A DNA stretch of 12,955 nucleotides. Origin: Anaerolineae bacterium. GTDB lineage: Bacteria; Chloroflexota; Anaerolineae; 4572-78; J111. The DNA is taken from assembly GCA_023151115.1 (NCBI GenBank), contig JAKLJP010000094.1, positions 1 through 12,955 of the forward strand, given 5' to 3'. Shown here one piece after another: positions 1 to 5,655 of the stretch. The notes beneath the pieces are model-generated. The model did no database searches. It was not told the origin of the DNA and worked only from the letters and a program-made list of their open reading frames with translations. Made by a program: the position numbers and the translations under genes. Each line of letters begins with the position of its first letter. Position 1 is the stretch's first letter.

Positions 1-244
1 CCCTCGATAACATCTTTGTCGAACGGCTGTGGCGTACGGTCAAGTACGAAGACATTTACCTGAAGGATTATGGAACTGTGCCTGCCTTAATCACTGGCTT
101 AACGCGTTACTTTACGTTCTACAATAACGAACCCTTTCATCAAAGTTTAGCCTATCGCACGCCGGTTGAAGTTCATTTTGGTTGTTAAGCTTGCTGCTGT
201 TTTGTTAAATATCCACCTTATTTTCTCGATTCGTGGTCTTGACA
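1..244 (+). mobile_element. Right end of an IS3-family insertion sequence (left part outside the window)
   Basis: The stretch holds the 3' end of an IS3-type DDE transposase gene (stop at 186-188) followed by about 56 bp of noncoding sequence ending in GGTCTTGACA at 235-244. IS3-family inverted repeats usually end in ...CA-3', and the unrelated downstream sequence and a new ORF begin right after 244, so I place the right terminus there. The left terminus and target duplication cannot be seen. The exact boundary is an inference; the family assignment rests on the transposase. Confidence 0.7.
3..188 (+). CDS. IS3-family transposase (OrfB, DDE integrase core), C-terminal part only
   Basis: The gene enters from the left edge of the window, so only its last 61 codons are visible. 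The reading frame gives LDNIFVERLWRTVKYEDIYL, which is the end of the rve integrase core of IS3-family OrfB proteins. The Glu of FVERLW is the third acidic residue of the DDE triad, and the Lys seven residues later is the usual companion. The tail NNEPFHQSLAYRTPVEV is the standard end of these enzymes. The protein cuts and joins the ends of its own element. Only the end is seen, so I cannot say whether the copy is intact, although no frameshift or stop interrupts this part. Confidence 0.9.
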   Translation, partial: LDNIFVERLWRTVKYEDIYLKDYGTVPALITGLTRYFTFYNNEPFHQSLAYRTPVEVHFGC

Positions 245-245
245 A

Positions 246-497
246 ATGGGCCAAGTATATAATGCTTCAAGTTTAGAAGGGTTGATCCCAGATGTAAAAT
301 ATGAAACCGTGCCTGATGCCACCCAATACAGCGCCTTCAGCGAATGTACCTCAAAAGGCGCTATGATTCTGCAAAGTGAAGGCGACAATGAGGCTATTTG
401 CGCCGATGGGGGCGAGCGGTCTCGGGCAGAAATTCATCAACAATTAGCCGAGATAATTGAAAATACTTTAGTCCAAAATCTTTCGGCTCATGTATAG
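246..497 (+). CDS. Hypothetical ORF fragment, 83 aa, abutting the IS end
   Basis: I do not recognise this product. The ORF opens two bases after the presumed IS terminus, and the frame upstream is closed by a TGA formed in the IS end. Its ATG has no Shine-Dalgarno sequence. Its last four codons lie inside the palindromic element that begins at 485. Both ends are therefore foreign to the coding sequence, which fits an internal piece of a gene cut by the IS on one side and by the palindrome on the other. The translation is acidic and hydrophilic with no membrane segment or signal peptide; a helical stretch (RAEIHQQLAEIIENTL) lies near the end. It could also be a chance ORF. Confidence 0.3.
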   Translation: MGQVYNASSLEGLIPDVKYETVPDATQYSAFSECTSKGAMILQSEGDNEAICADGGERSRAEIHQQLAEIIENTLVQNLSAHV

Positions 498-588
498 AAC
501 AAGTGCAATTTAGCGGAGGCGGCTCCCACGCCGCCGAGGGTCGGGCGTGGGAGCCCGGCCTGCTTTGCACTAGTACTTAACATGAGCC
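485..588. repeat. 104-bp imperfect palindromic element (MITE/REP-like)
   Basis: The outer arms are GGCTCATGT (485-493) and ACATGAGCC (580-588). Further in, AGTGCAA (502-508) pairs with TTGCACT (565-571), and GGCTCCCACGCC (521-532) pairs with GGCGTGGGAGCC (544-555) around an 11-base loop. About 20 of the outer 24 positions of each arm match. The whole could fold into one long hairpin. It carries no ORF of its own. It sits between an ORF fragment and a headless histidine-kinase fragment, so it either inserted there or marks a deletion joint. Confidence 0.75.
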
Positions 589-778
589 AGTAACCTTATG
601 TTATGATGCTGAGACGGTACGCTTAAGTATCTGCGATGATGGTCAAGGAAGTGTTGACCCAACCGGCGGCTTTGGCTTGCTCGGCCTGCGTGAGCGGGTC
701 CAGTTAGTGGGCGGCCAGGTCAATATTCACACCGCCCCGGAGCAGGGCTTTCGACTTGAGGTGGAGATACCGACATGA
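581..778 (+). pseudogene. Sensor histidine kinase (NarL/DegS type), C-terminal ATPase remnant
   Basis: The frame opens after a TAA at 578-580 and ends with a TGA that overlaps the ATG of the response regulator (ATGA), the usual layout of a kinase-regulator pair. The translation includes LSICDDGQGS, the G1 box of the HATPase_c domain, and GFGLLGLRERVQLVGG, the G2 region with the GLxGLRER signature of HisKA_3 kinases such as DegS and NarX, followed by the last strand GFRLEVEIPT. Everything upstream (sensor, dimerisation helix with the phospho-His, N box) is missing, replaced by the palindromic element at 485-588. About 60 codons remain of a protein normally several hundred residues long, so it cannot be a working kinase. 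Confidence 0.85.
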
Positions 779-1421
779 GCATCAAAATTTTGTTAGCCGA
801 TGATCAATCGCTCTTTCGGGAAGGGCTGCGGCTGCTGCTTTCAACGCAGCCGGATTTTGAAGTGGTGGGTGAAGCTACCAACGGCGAAGAGGCTCTGCGT
901 CTGGCCGCCAGGTTACGCCCCCAGATTGTGCTGATGGACATGCGGATGCCGGTCCTCGATGGGGTTGAAGCGACCCGCCGTTTACGCGAAACGCAGCCGG
1001 ACTGCCGGGTCATAGTTTTGACCACCTTTGACGACGACGAATTGGTGTTTGAAGGATTGCGGGCCGGGGCAGTTGGCTATCTGCTGAAGGCTGTTTCTGC
1101 CCCGCGCTTGCTCGAGGCCATTCGCACCGTTGTTCGGGGCGAATCCATCCTCGAACCCTCGGTGACGGCCAAAGTTGTGGCTGAATTTGCTCGTCTGTCC
1201 AATCAGGCTTCACGGCCACCGGCGCTGGCGAGTCCCTTATCGGAGCGCGAAATCGAGGTGCTGCGCCTGGTGACAAAGGCGCAACCAACCGCGAGATTGC
1301 CGCCACCCTCGTTATTGCCGAGGGTACGGTCAGAAACCATCTGACCAATATTCTGGGCAAGTTGGGGGTTAGCGACCGCACCGAGGCGGCGGTCAAAGCT
1401 AAAGAATTAGGGTTGGTGTAG
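775..1421 (+). pseudogene. NarL/FixJ-family response regulator, frameshifted in the HTH
   Basis: The receiver domain is complete. It has the acidic pair DD in LLADDQSLF (residues 9-10), the phospho-acceptor Asp in VLMDMRMP (residue 55), the Thr of VLTTFDD and the Lys of YLLKA. The LuxR-type HTH begins with LSEREIEVLRLV, but the frame is lost near 1278-1281 (AAGGCGCAACC). Reading on in the other frame from 1281 gives ATNREIAATLVIAEGTVR, then NHLTNILGKLGV and a natural stop at 1419-1421. Restoring one G (AAGGGCGCA) makes a perfect regulator of about 215 aa. As written, the ORF stops at 1344 with a nonsense tail and would lack DNA binding. Its kinase partner is also destroyed, which favours a real mutation, although a base missed in a short G run would look the same. 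Confidence 0.9.
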
Positions 1422-1462
1422 AAACGCCCAGTAGCCAAATAGCCGCCGGCGCCCAGAGCTAT

Positions 1463-1579
1463 GAGGATTGTTTAAAAACGGGCGATGGGTGGGTCATCCG
1501 TTGGTTCAATCGTTCCAACCGGGCGAGGAGTGGGTCTGGTGTTATGCGGATGAGGTTTTTTTGAGACGATGCCTAAGTA
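1463..1579 (+). pseudogene. Remnant of a UBP-type zinc-finger protein (internally deleted)
   Basis: Two pieces of the ZnF_UBP fold are recognisable in different frames. From 1463 the frame reads EDCLKTGDGWVI, matching the C-x-x-CLKTGD-x-WVHLR start of the domain. From about 1492 another frame reads GHPLVQSFQPGEEWVWCYAD, then EVFL, matching the end of the domain (typically HP-hydrophobic-x-S-x-EPGE-x-W-x-WCYVDE). The central part with the CGHxGCC-type zinc ligands is gone, and the two pieces are joined out of frame. The palindromic element at 1580 follows immediately. Small bacterial UBP-finger proteins are usually around 90-130 aa. The family call is from memory of its motifs. Confidence 0.6.
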
Positions 1580-1663
1580 CCTATCCGAAAACCTCCGTAA
1601 AGGACGCATCCCTATGCGTCCTCGGCTTGCTTAGGGATGCAAGCCTACGGGTTTTCGGATAGG
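1580..1663. repeat. 84-bp palindromic element with two inner hairpins
   Basis: The outer arms are CCTATCCGAAAACC...CGTA (1580-1599) and TACGGGTTTTCGGATAGG (1646-1663), complementary apart from two extra bases. Inside are two hairpins side by side: GGACGCAT/ATGCGTCC (1602-1621) and GGCTTGC/GCAAGCC (1624-1644). An alternative long pairing is also possible, because GCATCCCTA (1606-1614) is the complement of TAGGGATGC (1632-1640). As RNA this would switch between a three-way junction and a long hairpin. No ORF belongs to it. Confidence 0.75.
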
Positions 1664-1690
1664 CTCTAAGTAGATTTTTTGCAGAGAAAC

Positions 1691-1730
1691 AACAAAAGCC
1701 AGGTTGGGTTGAACCAACCTGGCTTTTGTT
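1691..1730 (-). terminator. Strong hairpin terminator downstream of the HxlR gene
   Basis: AACAAAAGCCAGGTTGG (1691-1707) pairs perfectly over 17 bp with CCAACCTGGCTTTTGTT (1714-1730) around the 6-base loop GTTGAA. On the minus strand the stem ends in CTTTTGTT and runs into GTTTCTC, a T-rich tract. It lies 26 bp after the stop of the HxlR gene. The symmetric ends suggest it could also stop readthrough from the decayed genes on the left. Confidence 0.8.
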
Positions 1731-1755
1731 CAATAGCCGGTTTTCCAGAGCAGTC

Positions 1756-2130
1756 TCAGGCCGCTTTTTGGTGGGCGTGGCCCTGCTGTTCCAGAATTTT
1801 CACAATGTCGGCGTGGTTTTCTGTACCCCAGCGGGCCAGCGTGTCCAGTACCGGCTTGAGCGTTTGGCCGAAGTTACTCAACGAATATTCTACTTTGGGC
1901 GGCACTTCGGCATAAACTTGCCGGGTAATGAGTCCATCCTGTTCCAACTCGCGAAGTTGTTGAGTCAACATTTTAGCTGTGATTTCGGGCATGCCTCGCT
2001 TTAGCTCCCCAAACCTGACCACCCCGCGCTGGTGCAGTTTCCATAAAATACGCGGTTTCCATTTACCGCTCAACAATTCCAGACAGGTTTCAACCGGACA
2101 AATATGGATGCGATTATAGACGATATTCAC
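1756..2130 (-). CDS. HxlR-family winged-helix transcriptional regulator
   Basis: HxlR/DUF24 proteins are small dimeric winged-helix regulators; several (YodB, HypR, QorR) sense quinones, diamide or hypochlorite through an N-terminal Cys. The product is 124 aa, typical for the family. It contains HICPVETCLELLSGKWKPRI (Cys11 and Cys16), with Cys11 in the place of the family redox Cys, then the recognition region FGELKRGMPEITAKMLTQQL and wing VPPKVEYSLSNFGQTL. The open frame extends about 80 codons further upstream, but I chose the GTG at 2128-2130 because it is preceded by AAGGA at suitable spacing and gives the normal family length. The gene is divergent from the operon starting at 2337, and a dyad operator lies between. 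It probably represses both itself and that operon. Confidence 0.88.
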   Translation of the reverse strand: MNIVYNRIHICPVETCLELLSGKWKPRILWKLHQRGVVRFGELKRGMPEITAKMLTQQLRELEQDGLITRQVYAEVPPKVEYSLSNFGQTLKPVLDTLARWGTENHADIVKILEQQGHAHQKAA

Positions 2131-2152
2131 CCTTAGTTTCCTTTTTGATACT

Positions 2153-2180
2153 ATATTACAAAAAAGTAAATACTTCACAA
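2153..2180 (-). promoter_or_regulatory. Predicted promoter of the HxlR gene
   Basis: On the minus strand TTGTGA (2175-2180) and TAATAT (2153-2158) are separated by 16 bp. The -35 element lies in the centre of the operator dyad at 2170-2184, so a bound regulator would block its own transcription. The -35 match is partial. Confidence 0.5.
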
Positions 2181-2184
2181 GTAT
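2164..2184. promoter_or_regulatory. Dyad operator, probable HxlR-family binding site
   Basis: ATACTT-CAC-AAGTAT (2170-2184) is a perfect 15-bp dyad. A further AAGTA at 2164-2168 makes a second, overlapping dyad with TACTT (AAGTA-AA-TACTT, 2164-2175), giving three half-sites in alternating orientation. TACTT/AAGTA-type half-sites are what HxlR/DUF24 regulators such as YodB are known to bind. The site covers the predicted -35 elements of both divergent promoters. Confidence 0.7.
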
Positions 2185-2202
2185 ACCCTTATGTGATAGA
2201 CT
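2174..2202 (+). promoter_or_regulatory. Predicted promoter of the five-gene operon
   Basis: TTCACA (2174-2179; one mismatch to TTGACA) is followed after 17 bp by TAGACT (2197-2202; two mismatches to TATAAT). The -35 lies inside the operator dyad, as expected for a promoter repressed by the divergent regulator. Transcription would start near 2209 and leave a leader of about 125 nt. Confidence 0.5.
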
Positions 2203-2209
2203 GGCAAAT

Positions 2210-2293
2210 ATGGCTATCCAGTTCCAAAAACTGGAACACGCCCTGATCACCCTTAAGGGGTTTACCGCCAAAAATGCTGAAACGTGGCGGTAA
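2210..2293 (+). other. Structured leader of the operon with a possible 27-aa ORF
   Basis: The untranslated stretch before the first operon gene can form GTTCC/GGAAC (2221-2237) and TTACCGCC/GGCGGTAA (2262-2293, 16-base loop); CCCTTAAGGG sits between them. The same span is an open frame from ATG 2210 to TAA 2291-2293 (MAIQFQKLEHALITL...ETWR, 27 codons). It has no Shine-Dalgarno sequence, so I doubt that it is translated. It may be a leader peptide, an RNA structure, or neither. Confidence 0.25.
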
Positions 2294-2336
2294 CTTAAAA
2301 AACTAAGCCGATGCAGAATTATGACGGGAGTGAACG

Positions 2337-2945
2337 ATGAAAATTGGAGTACTGGGTACGGGAAATATAGGAGGTGCAATAGGCCAAAAATGGGCCAGAG
2401 CCGGCCACGAAGTTAAGTTTGGCGCGCGCAATCTGGCTGACCCAAAAGTGACCGCACTGCTTGAGTCAAGTGGAGCGACAGCCTCAGCCGGGTCGGTTGG
2501 GGAGGCCATTAGGCACGGCGAAATCATCCTGATGGCAACGCCGGGAGGAACTGTTCAGGCAATTGTAGAAGAGCATAAGGCTGCGCTCAACGGCAAGCTT
2601 ATTATTGACGCCACCAATCGGATGGGCGAGGCTGATGTGAACAGTATCTCCAGCATCACCCAGGCCGCGCCGCAGTCCCCGGTGGTCCGGGCTTTTAATT
2701 CGCTGGGCTGGGAGAATTTTGCTAAGCCGGTTGTGGGCGGAACTCAAGCTGACCTGTTTTACTGCGGCCCGGCAGAGGCCCGCGCGACGGTGGAAAGTTT
2801 AATCACGGCAGTCGGCCTGCAGCCGGTTTATGTGGGTGGTCTGGAGCAGGTGCGTTTGGTTGACAGCCTGGGCTTATTATGGGGCGCGTTAGCCTACGGC
2901 CAAAAGCGGGGCCGCCGCCTGGCCTTTAAGCTGTTGACAGAGTAG
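2337..2945 (+). CDS. NADPH-dependent F420 reductase-like NAD(P)-binding protein (copy 1)
   Basis: The 202-aa product is a single Rossmann protein of the F420_oxidored family, close in length to F420-dependent NADP reductase (about 210 aa). Residues 1-30 give MKIGVLGTGNIGGAIG, the GxGxxG nucleotide loop, and HEVKFGARN, where the Arg after the second strand suits NADP(H). IILMATPGGTV (about 63-73) and LIIDATNRM (about 88-96) are the following strands; VVRAFNSLGWENF (about 117-129) is the family signature before the cofactor pocket. The ATG follows GGGAG with a 6-base gap. It is the first gene of the operon. It may move hydride between NADP(H) and F420 or another acceptor; many relatives are uncharacterised, so the exact substrate is open. 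Confidence 0.8.
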   Translation: MKIGVLGTGNIGGAIGQKWARAGHEVKFGARNLADPKVTALLESSGATASAGSVGEAIRHGEIILMATPGGTVQAIVEEHKAALNGKLIIDATNRMGEADVNSISSITQAAPQSPVVRAFNSLGWENFAKPVVGGTQADLFYCGPAEARATVESLITAVGLQPVYVGGLEQVRLVDSLGLLWGALAYGQKRGRRLAFKLLTE

Positions 2946-2975
2946 AGTTTACGAGGCTGAGGTAAAGGGGCAAAG

Positions 2976-3605
2976 ATGAAAATTGCGATGATCGGCACGG
3001 GGAATGTAGGCCGCGTCCTGGGCACAAGCTGGGCTAAAAAGGGCCATCAAGTTATTTTTGGCAGCCGCGACCCCGGCAGCGAGAAAATTCGAGAGGTATT
3101 GGCCGCGGCAGGCTCAAATGCCAACGCCGCCGGTACAGCCGAAGCTGGGGCGGCGGCAGAGGTGATTGTATTAGCCACCCCCTGGAATAGTACTGAACAA
3201 GTGGTTGAGTCGTTGGGAGATTTGACCGGCAAGATTGTAGTGGATGCGATCAACCCCATCGGCCCTGGTTTTCAGTTGGCCGTGGGGAGTACTACCTCTG
3301 GAGCAAAGCAAATAGCGGGGTGGGCCAAAGGTGCGCGGGTGGTCAAAGCCTTCAATACCACCGGTTGGGAGACCATGGCCGATCCCATTTACCACGGCGA
3401 GCCGGCGACCATGTTCATCTGCGGCGACGACGCCGAGGCCAAGACCGTTGTGACCGGTCTGGCTGAAGACCTGGGATTTGAAGTCGCCGATACCGGGCCG
3501 CTCTCGACCGCTCGCTACCTGGAATCCCTGGCGATGGTCTGGATTCACCTGGCTATCGTCCAAAAACAGGGCCGACAAATTGCCTTCAAAATTGTCAAAA
3601 GATAA
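2976..3605 (+). CDS. NADPH-dependent F420 reductase-like NAD(P)-binding protein (copy 2)
   Basis: This is a diverged paralogue of the gene just upstream: 209 aa, same fold and motif order. Residues 1-32 give MKIAMIGTGNVGRVLG and HQVIFGSRDP, the GxGxxG loop and an Arg that suits NADP(H). VIVLATPWNSTEQV and KIVVDAINPI correspond to the next strands, and VVKAFNTTGWETM to the pre-pocket signature. The end (LAIVQKQGRQIAFKIVKR) matches the RxxAFKxL ending of copy 1. The start ATG follows AAAGGGG. The intergenic gap to copy 1 is 30 bp, which suggests tandem duplication followed by divergence, perhaps to different acceptors. Whether F420 is the partner cannot be decided from the sequence. Confidence 0.8.
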   Translation: MKIAMIGTGNVGRVLGTSWAKKGHQVIFGSRDPGSEKIREVLAAAGSNANAAGTAEAGAAAEVIVLATPWNSTEQVVESLGDLTGKIVVDAINPIGPGFQLAVGSTTSGAKQIAGWAKGARVVKAFNTTGWETMADPIYHGEPATMFICGDDAEAKTVVTGLAEDLGFEVADTGPLSTARYLESLAMVWIHLAIVQKQGRQIAFKIVKR

Positions 3606-3621
3606 AGGAGAATTTAAGCAA

Positions 3622-4392
3622 ATGTCGCACAAAAATCTAAATCCGGTCAACCCGGCTAAACCGAAACGGGTCGCCATTGTTATTGCGAACCCCACCGTGT
3701 CAACCATCACCGGTTGGCCGGTCGGTTTTTGGTGGAGCGAGCTAACCCATCCTTATTTCAAATTTTCTGAAAAGGGCTACGAGGTAGAAATTTTTAGCTA
3801 TTTTGGCGGAAAGTGTGAAGCGGATGCCATGAGCAACCCGGATGATGTGACCAAATGGCAGGCCGAAGACTTAATCAGCCGTGGCTTTATCGGCGACCCG
3901 GCGCTCAAAGCTCTGGTGGAAAACACCCGGCCTGCCAGCGAAATTGAGCTGAACAAGTTTGACGCCATCGTTATCGCCGGTGGGCAGTCGCCCATGTTTA
4001 CCATGGAAAAAGCGGTGGAGGTTCAAAAGAAATTTGTAGAGTTTTACGAGGCAGGAAAAATTGCATGCGCTCTCTGTCACGGCGTTGCCATTCTCAAATA
4101 TGCCAAACTTTCCAATGGTCAATTCCTGGCCAAAGGCAAAACGGTTACAGGGTTTGCCAACATCGAAGAAGATTTCGCCGATGAAGCGGTCTGGTCTATG
4201 GGTTTGCTGCCTAAAGACAAGCACGTGATGCCCTGGCGCATTGAAGATGCGCTGCGGGAAATCGGGGCCAATTACATTCAGGCCGGCTTGTGGAAAGGCT
4301 TTGCGATTCGAGACGGCAACCTGGTCACCGGCCAACAGAATTTCAGCGGCTCTGAAACCGCCGAGGTGGTGATTCAAGCCCTGGGCGAGTAA
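3622..4392 (+). CDS. DJ-1/PfpI-family (Hsp31-like) protein
   Basis: The 256-aa product belongs to the DJ-1/ThiJ/PfpI superfamily (class I glutamine-amidotransferase-like fold), which includes Hsp31-type glyoxalases, chaperones and proposed deglycases. The nucleophile elbow is IACALCHGVAIL, with Cys followed by His (about residues 152-153). The conserved Glu of the GFWWSELTHPYFKF segment (about residue 38) would sit against that Cys. AIVIAGGQSPMF is the strand-turn with the GG pair. The frame is open further upstream, inside the previous gene. I chose ATG 3622 because AAAGGAG lies 11 bases before it and because it avoids overlapping the preceding gene by more than 120 bp. The neighbours suggest detoxification of reactive carbonyls or electrophiles, but no substrate is shown. 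Confidence 0.85.
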   Translation: MSHKNLNPVNPAKPKRVAIVIANPTVSTITGWPVGFWWSELTHPYFKFSEKGYEVEIFSYFGGKCEADAMSNPDDVTKWQAEDLISRGFIGDPALKALVENTRPASEIELNKFDAIVIAGGQSPMFTMEKAVEVQKKFVEFYEAGKIACALCHGVAILKYAKLSNGQFLAKGKTVTGFANIEEDFADEAVWSMGLLPKDKHVMPWRIEDALREIGANYIQAGLWKGFAIRDGNLVTGQQNFSGSETAEVVIQALGE

Positions 4393-4436
4393 TTCGTCAG
4401 GTTACAATCGGGTCTAATTTTAGGGAGAAGTGAACT

Positions 4437-5630
4437 TTGACCAAACGTCAGTGGTGGGCAAAACCCAAGCTAAGAACCGATGAAGAAGAAGACCGCGAGC
4501 GGCGGGTCGGTTGGCTGGAGCTATTTTTTGACCTGGTGTTTGTGGTGGTTGTGGCGGAGCTGTCACACAGCCTGGCCGAGCACATTTCCATCGCAGAGGT
4601 GATTGGCTTTATTTTGTTGTTCATCCCAGTCTGGTGGATTTGGATTGGCGGCACCTTTTACAACGAACGGTTTGAAACTAACGATATCAGCAACCGCGTT
4701 TTTGTGTTTCTGCAAATGCTGCCGGTGGCGGCCCTGGCCGTTTTTGCTCAGGATGCGTTGGGCGAAACTTCGACCGGGTTTGCCCTGGCCTATGCGGCCG
4801 GACGAGTCATTATCATTATCCTGTGGCTGCGCGGCGGCTGGCACGACAAAAGGTTCCGCCCGGTCTCGAACCGTTACGCTATTGGCTTTAGTCTATCATT
4901 TTTGCTGTTTGTTAGCTCGGTGTTTATCCCCGCGCCGCTGCGGTTTTGGCTGTGGGGTCTTGGCCTGTTGATTGATGTGGTCACGCCCATGACCACCCTC
5001 CACATCCAGGCCCGACTGCCCCGCTTCAGCACCTCGCGCCTGCCAGAGCGATTGGGCCTGTTTGTCATCATCGTCCTCGGCGAAACGCTGGTCGGCGTGG
5101 TGCGCGGAGTGGCCGAGCAGCACAATTTGACTTTGGCGACCGGTGTAACCGGTGCGCTGGGCATGGCCCTAGGCTTTGGCTTGTGGTGGGTTTATTTCGA
5201 TTTTGTGGCCCGCCGCCAGTTCAAGCGAGGTCGCTGGTGGCCGCTCATTTGGACTTATCTGCATTTGCCGCTGCTGATGGGTATCGTGGCTGTGGGAGCA
5301 GGCGTTAGTAATGTGGTCGCCAGCGAAGAGACAAGCTTGCCGGATGAAGCCCGCTGGCTCATTGCGGGGGCCGTCGCCGTCGCTTTGATCATCATCGGTC
5401 TGCTGGAATTGACCTTGCGCCGGCATGAAGATGAACCAACTCATCCCCGGCTCAGCCCGCTCTTAAAATTTACCGGTGGTTTGCTGGCCTTATGCCTGGG
5501 CTGGCTGGGCGTAGGCTTTAGCTCAACCTGGCTGCTAAGTTTGTTAATGCTGCCCATTTTTATGCAGATGATTTATGGGGTTTATGTCTGGTTTCAGCAG
5601 CCCATTGCTGAGCCATCGCTTGAGGCATAG
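4437..5630 (+). CDS. Low temperature requirement protein A (LtrA) family membrane protein
   Basis: The 397-aa product has the LtrA (PF06772) signature at the start, RRVGWLELFFDLVFVVVVAE (residues 22-41), and the second conserved block ERLGLFVIIVLGE (204-216). I count about ten to eleven hydrophobic segments, among them roughly 28-46, 55-72, 87-104, 113-131, 149-165, 169-183, 205-221, 236-256, 270-292, 306-325 and 346-380. No signal peptide or catalytic motif is visible. LtrA was named from a Listeria mutant unable to grow in the cold; the biochemical role is unknown. The start is a TTG preceded by AGGGAGAAG; no closer in-frame ATG suits the conserved N-terminus. It lies 44 bp after the DJ-1-like gene, and the membrane function may be linked to the stress role of the operon only by location. 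Confidence 0.9.
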   Translation: MTKRQWWAKPKLRTDEEEDRERRVGWLELFFDLVFVVVVAELSHSLAEHISIAEVIGFILLFIPVWWIWIGGTFYNERFETNDISNRVFVFLQMLPVAALAVFAQDALGETSTGFALAYAAGRVIIIILWLRGGWHDKRFRPVSNRYAIGFSLSFLLFVSSVFIPAPLRFWLWGLGLLIDVVTPMTTLHIQARLPRFSTSRLPERLGLFVIIVLGETLVGVVRGVAEQHNLTLATGVTGALGMALGFGLWWVYFDFVARRQFKRGRWWPLIWTYLHLPLLMGIVAVGAGVSNVVASEETSLPDEARWLIAGAVAVALIIIGLLELTLRRHEDEPTHPRLSPLLKFTGGLLALCLGWLGVGFSSTWLLSLLMLPIFMQMIYGVYVWFQQPIAEPSLEA

Positions 5631-5655
5631 ATTATCATATTGGAGCAATGCCAGG

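Noticed and set aside
239..263. TTGACA and TATAAT next to the IS end, looking like a promoter
   Set aside because: The spacer is only 13 bp; at the proper 17-bp spacing the hexamer is ATGCTT. The TTGACA is more simply the IS terminus.
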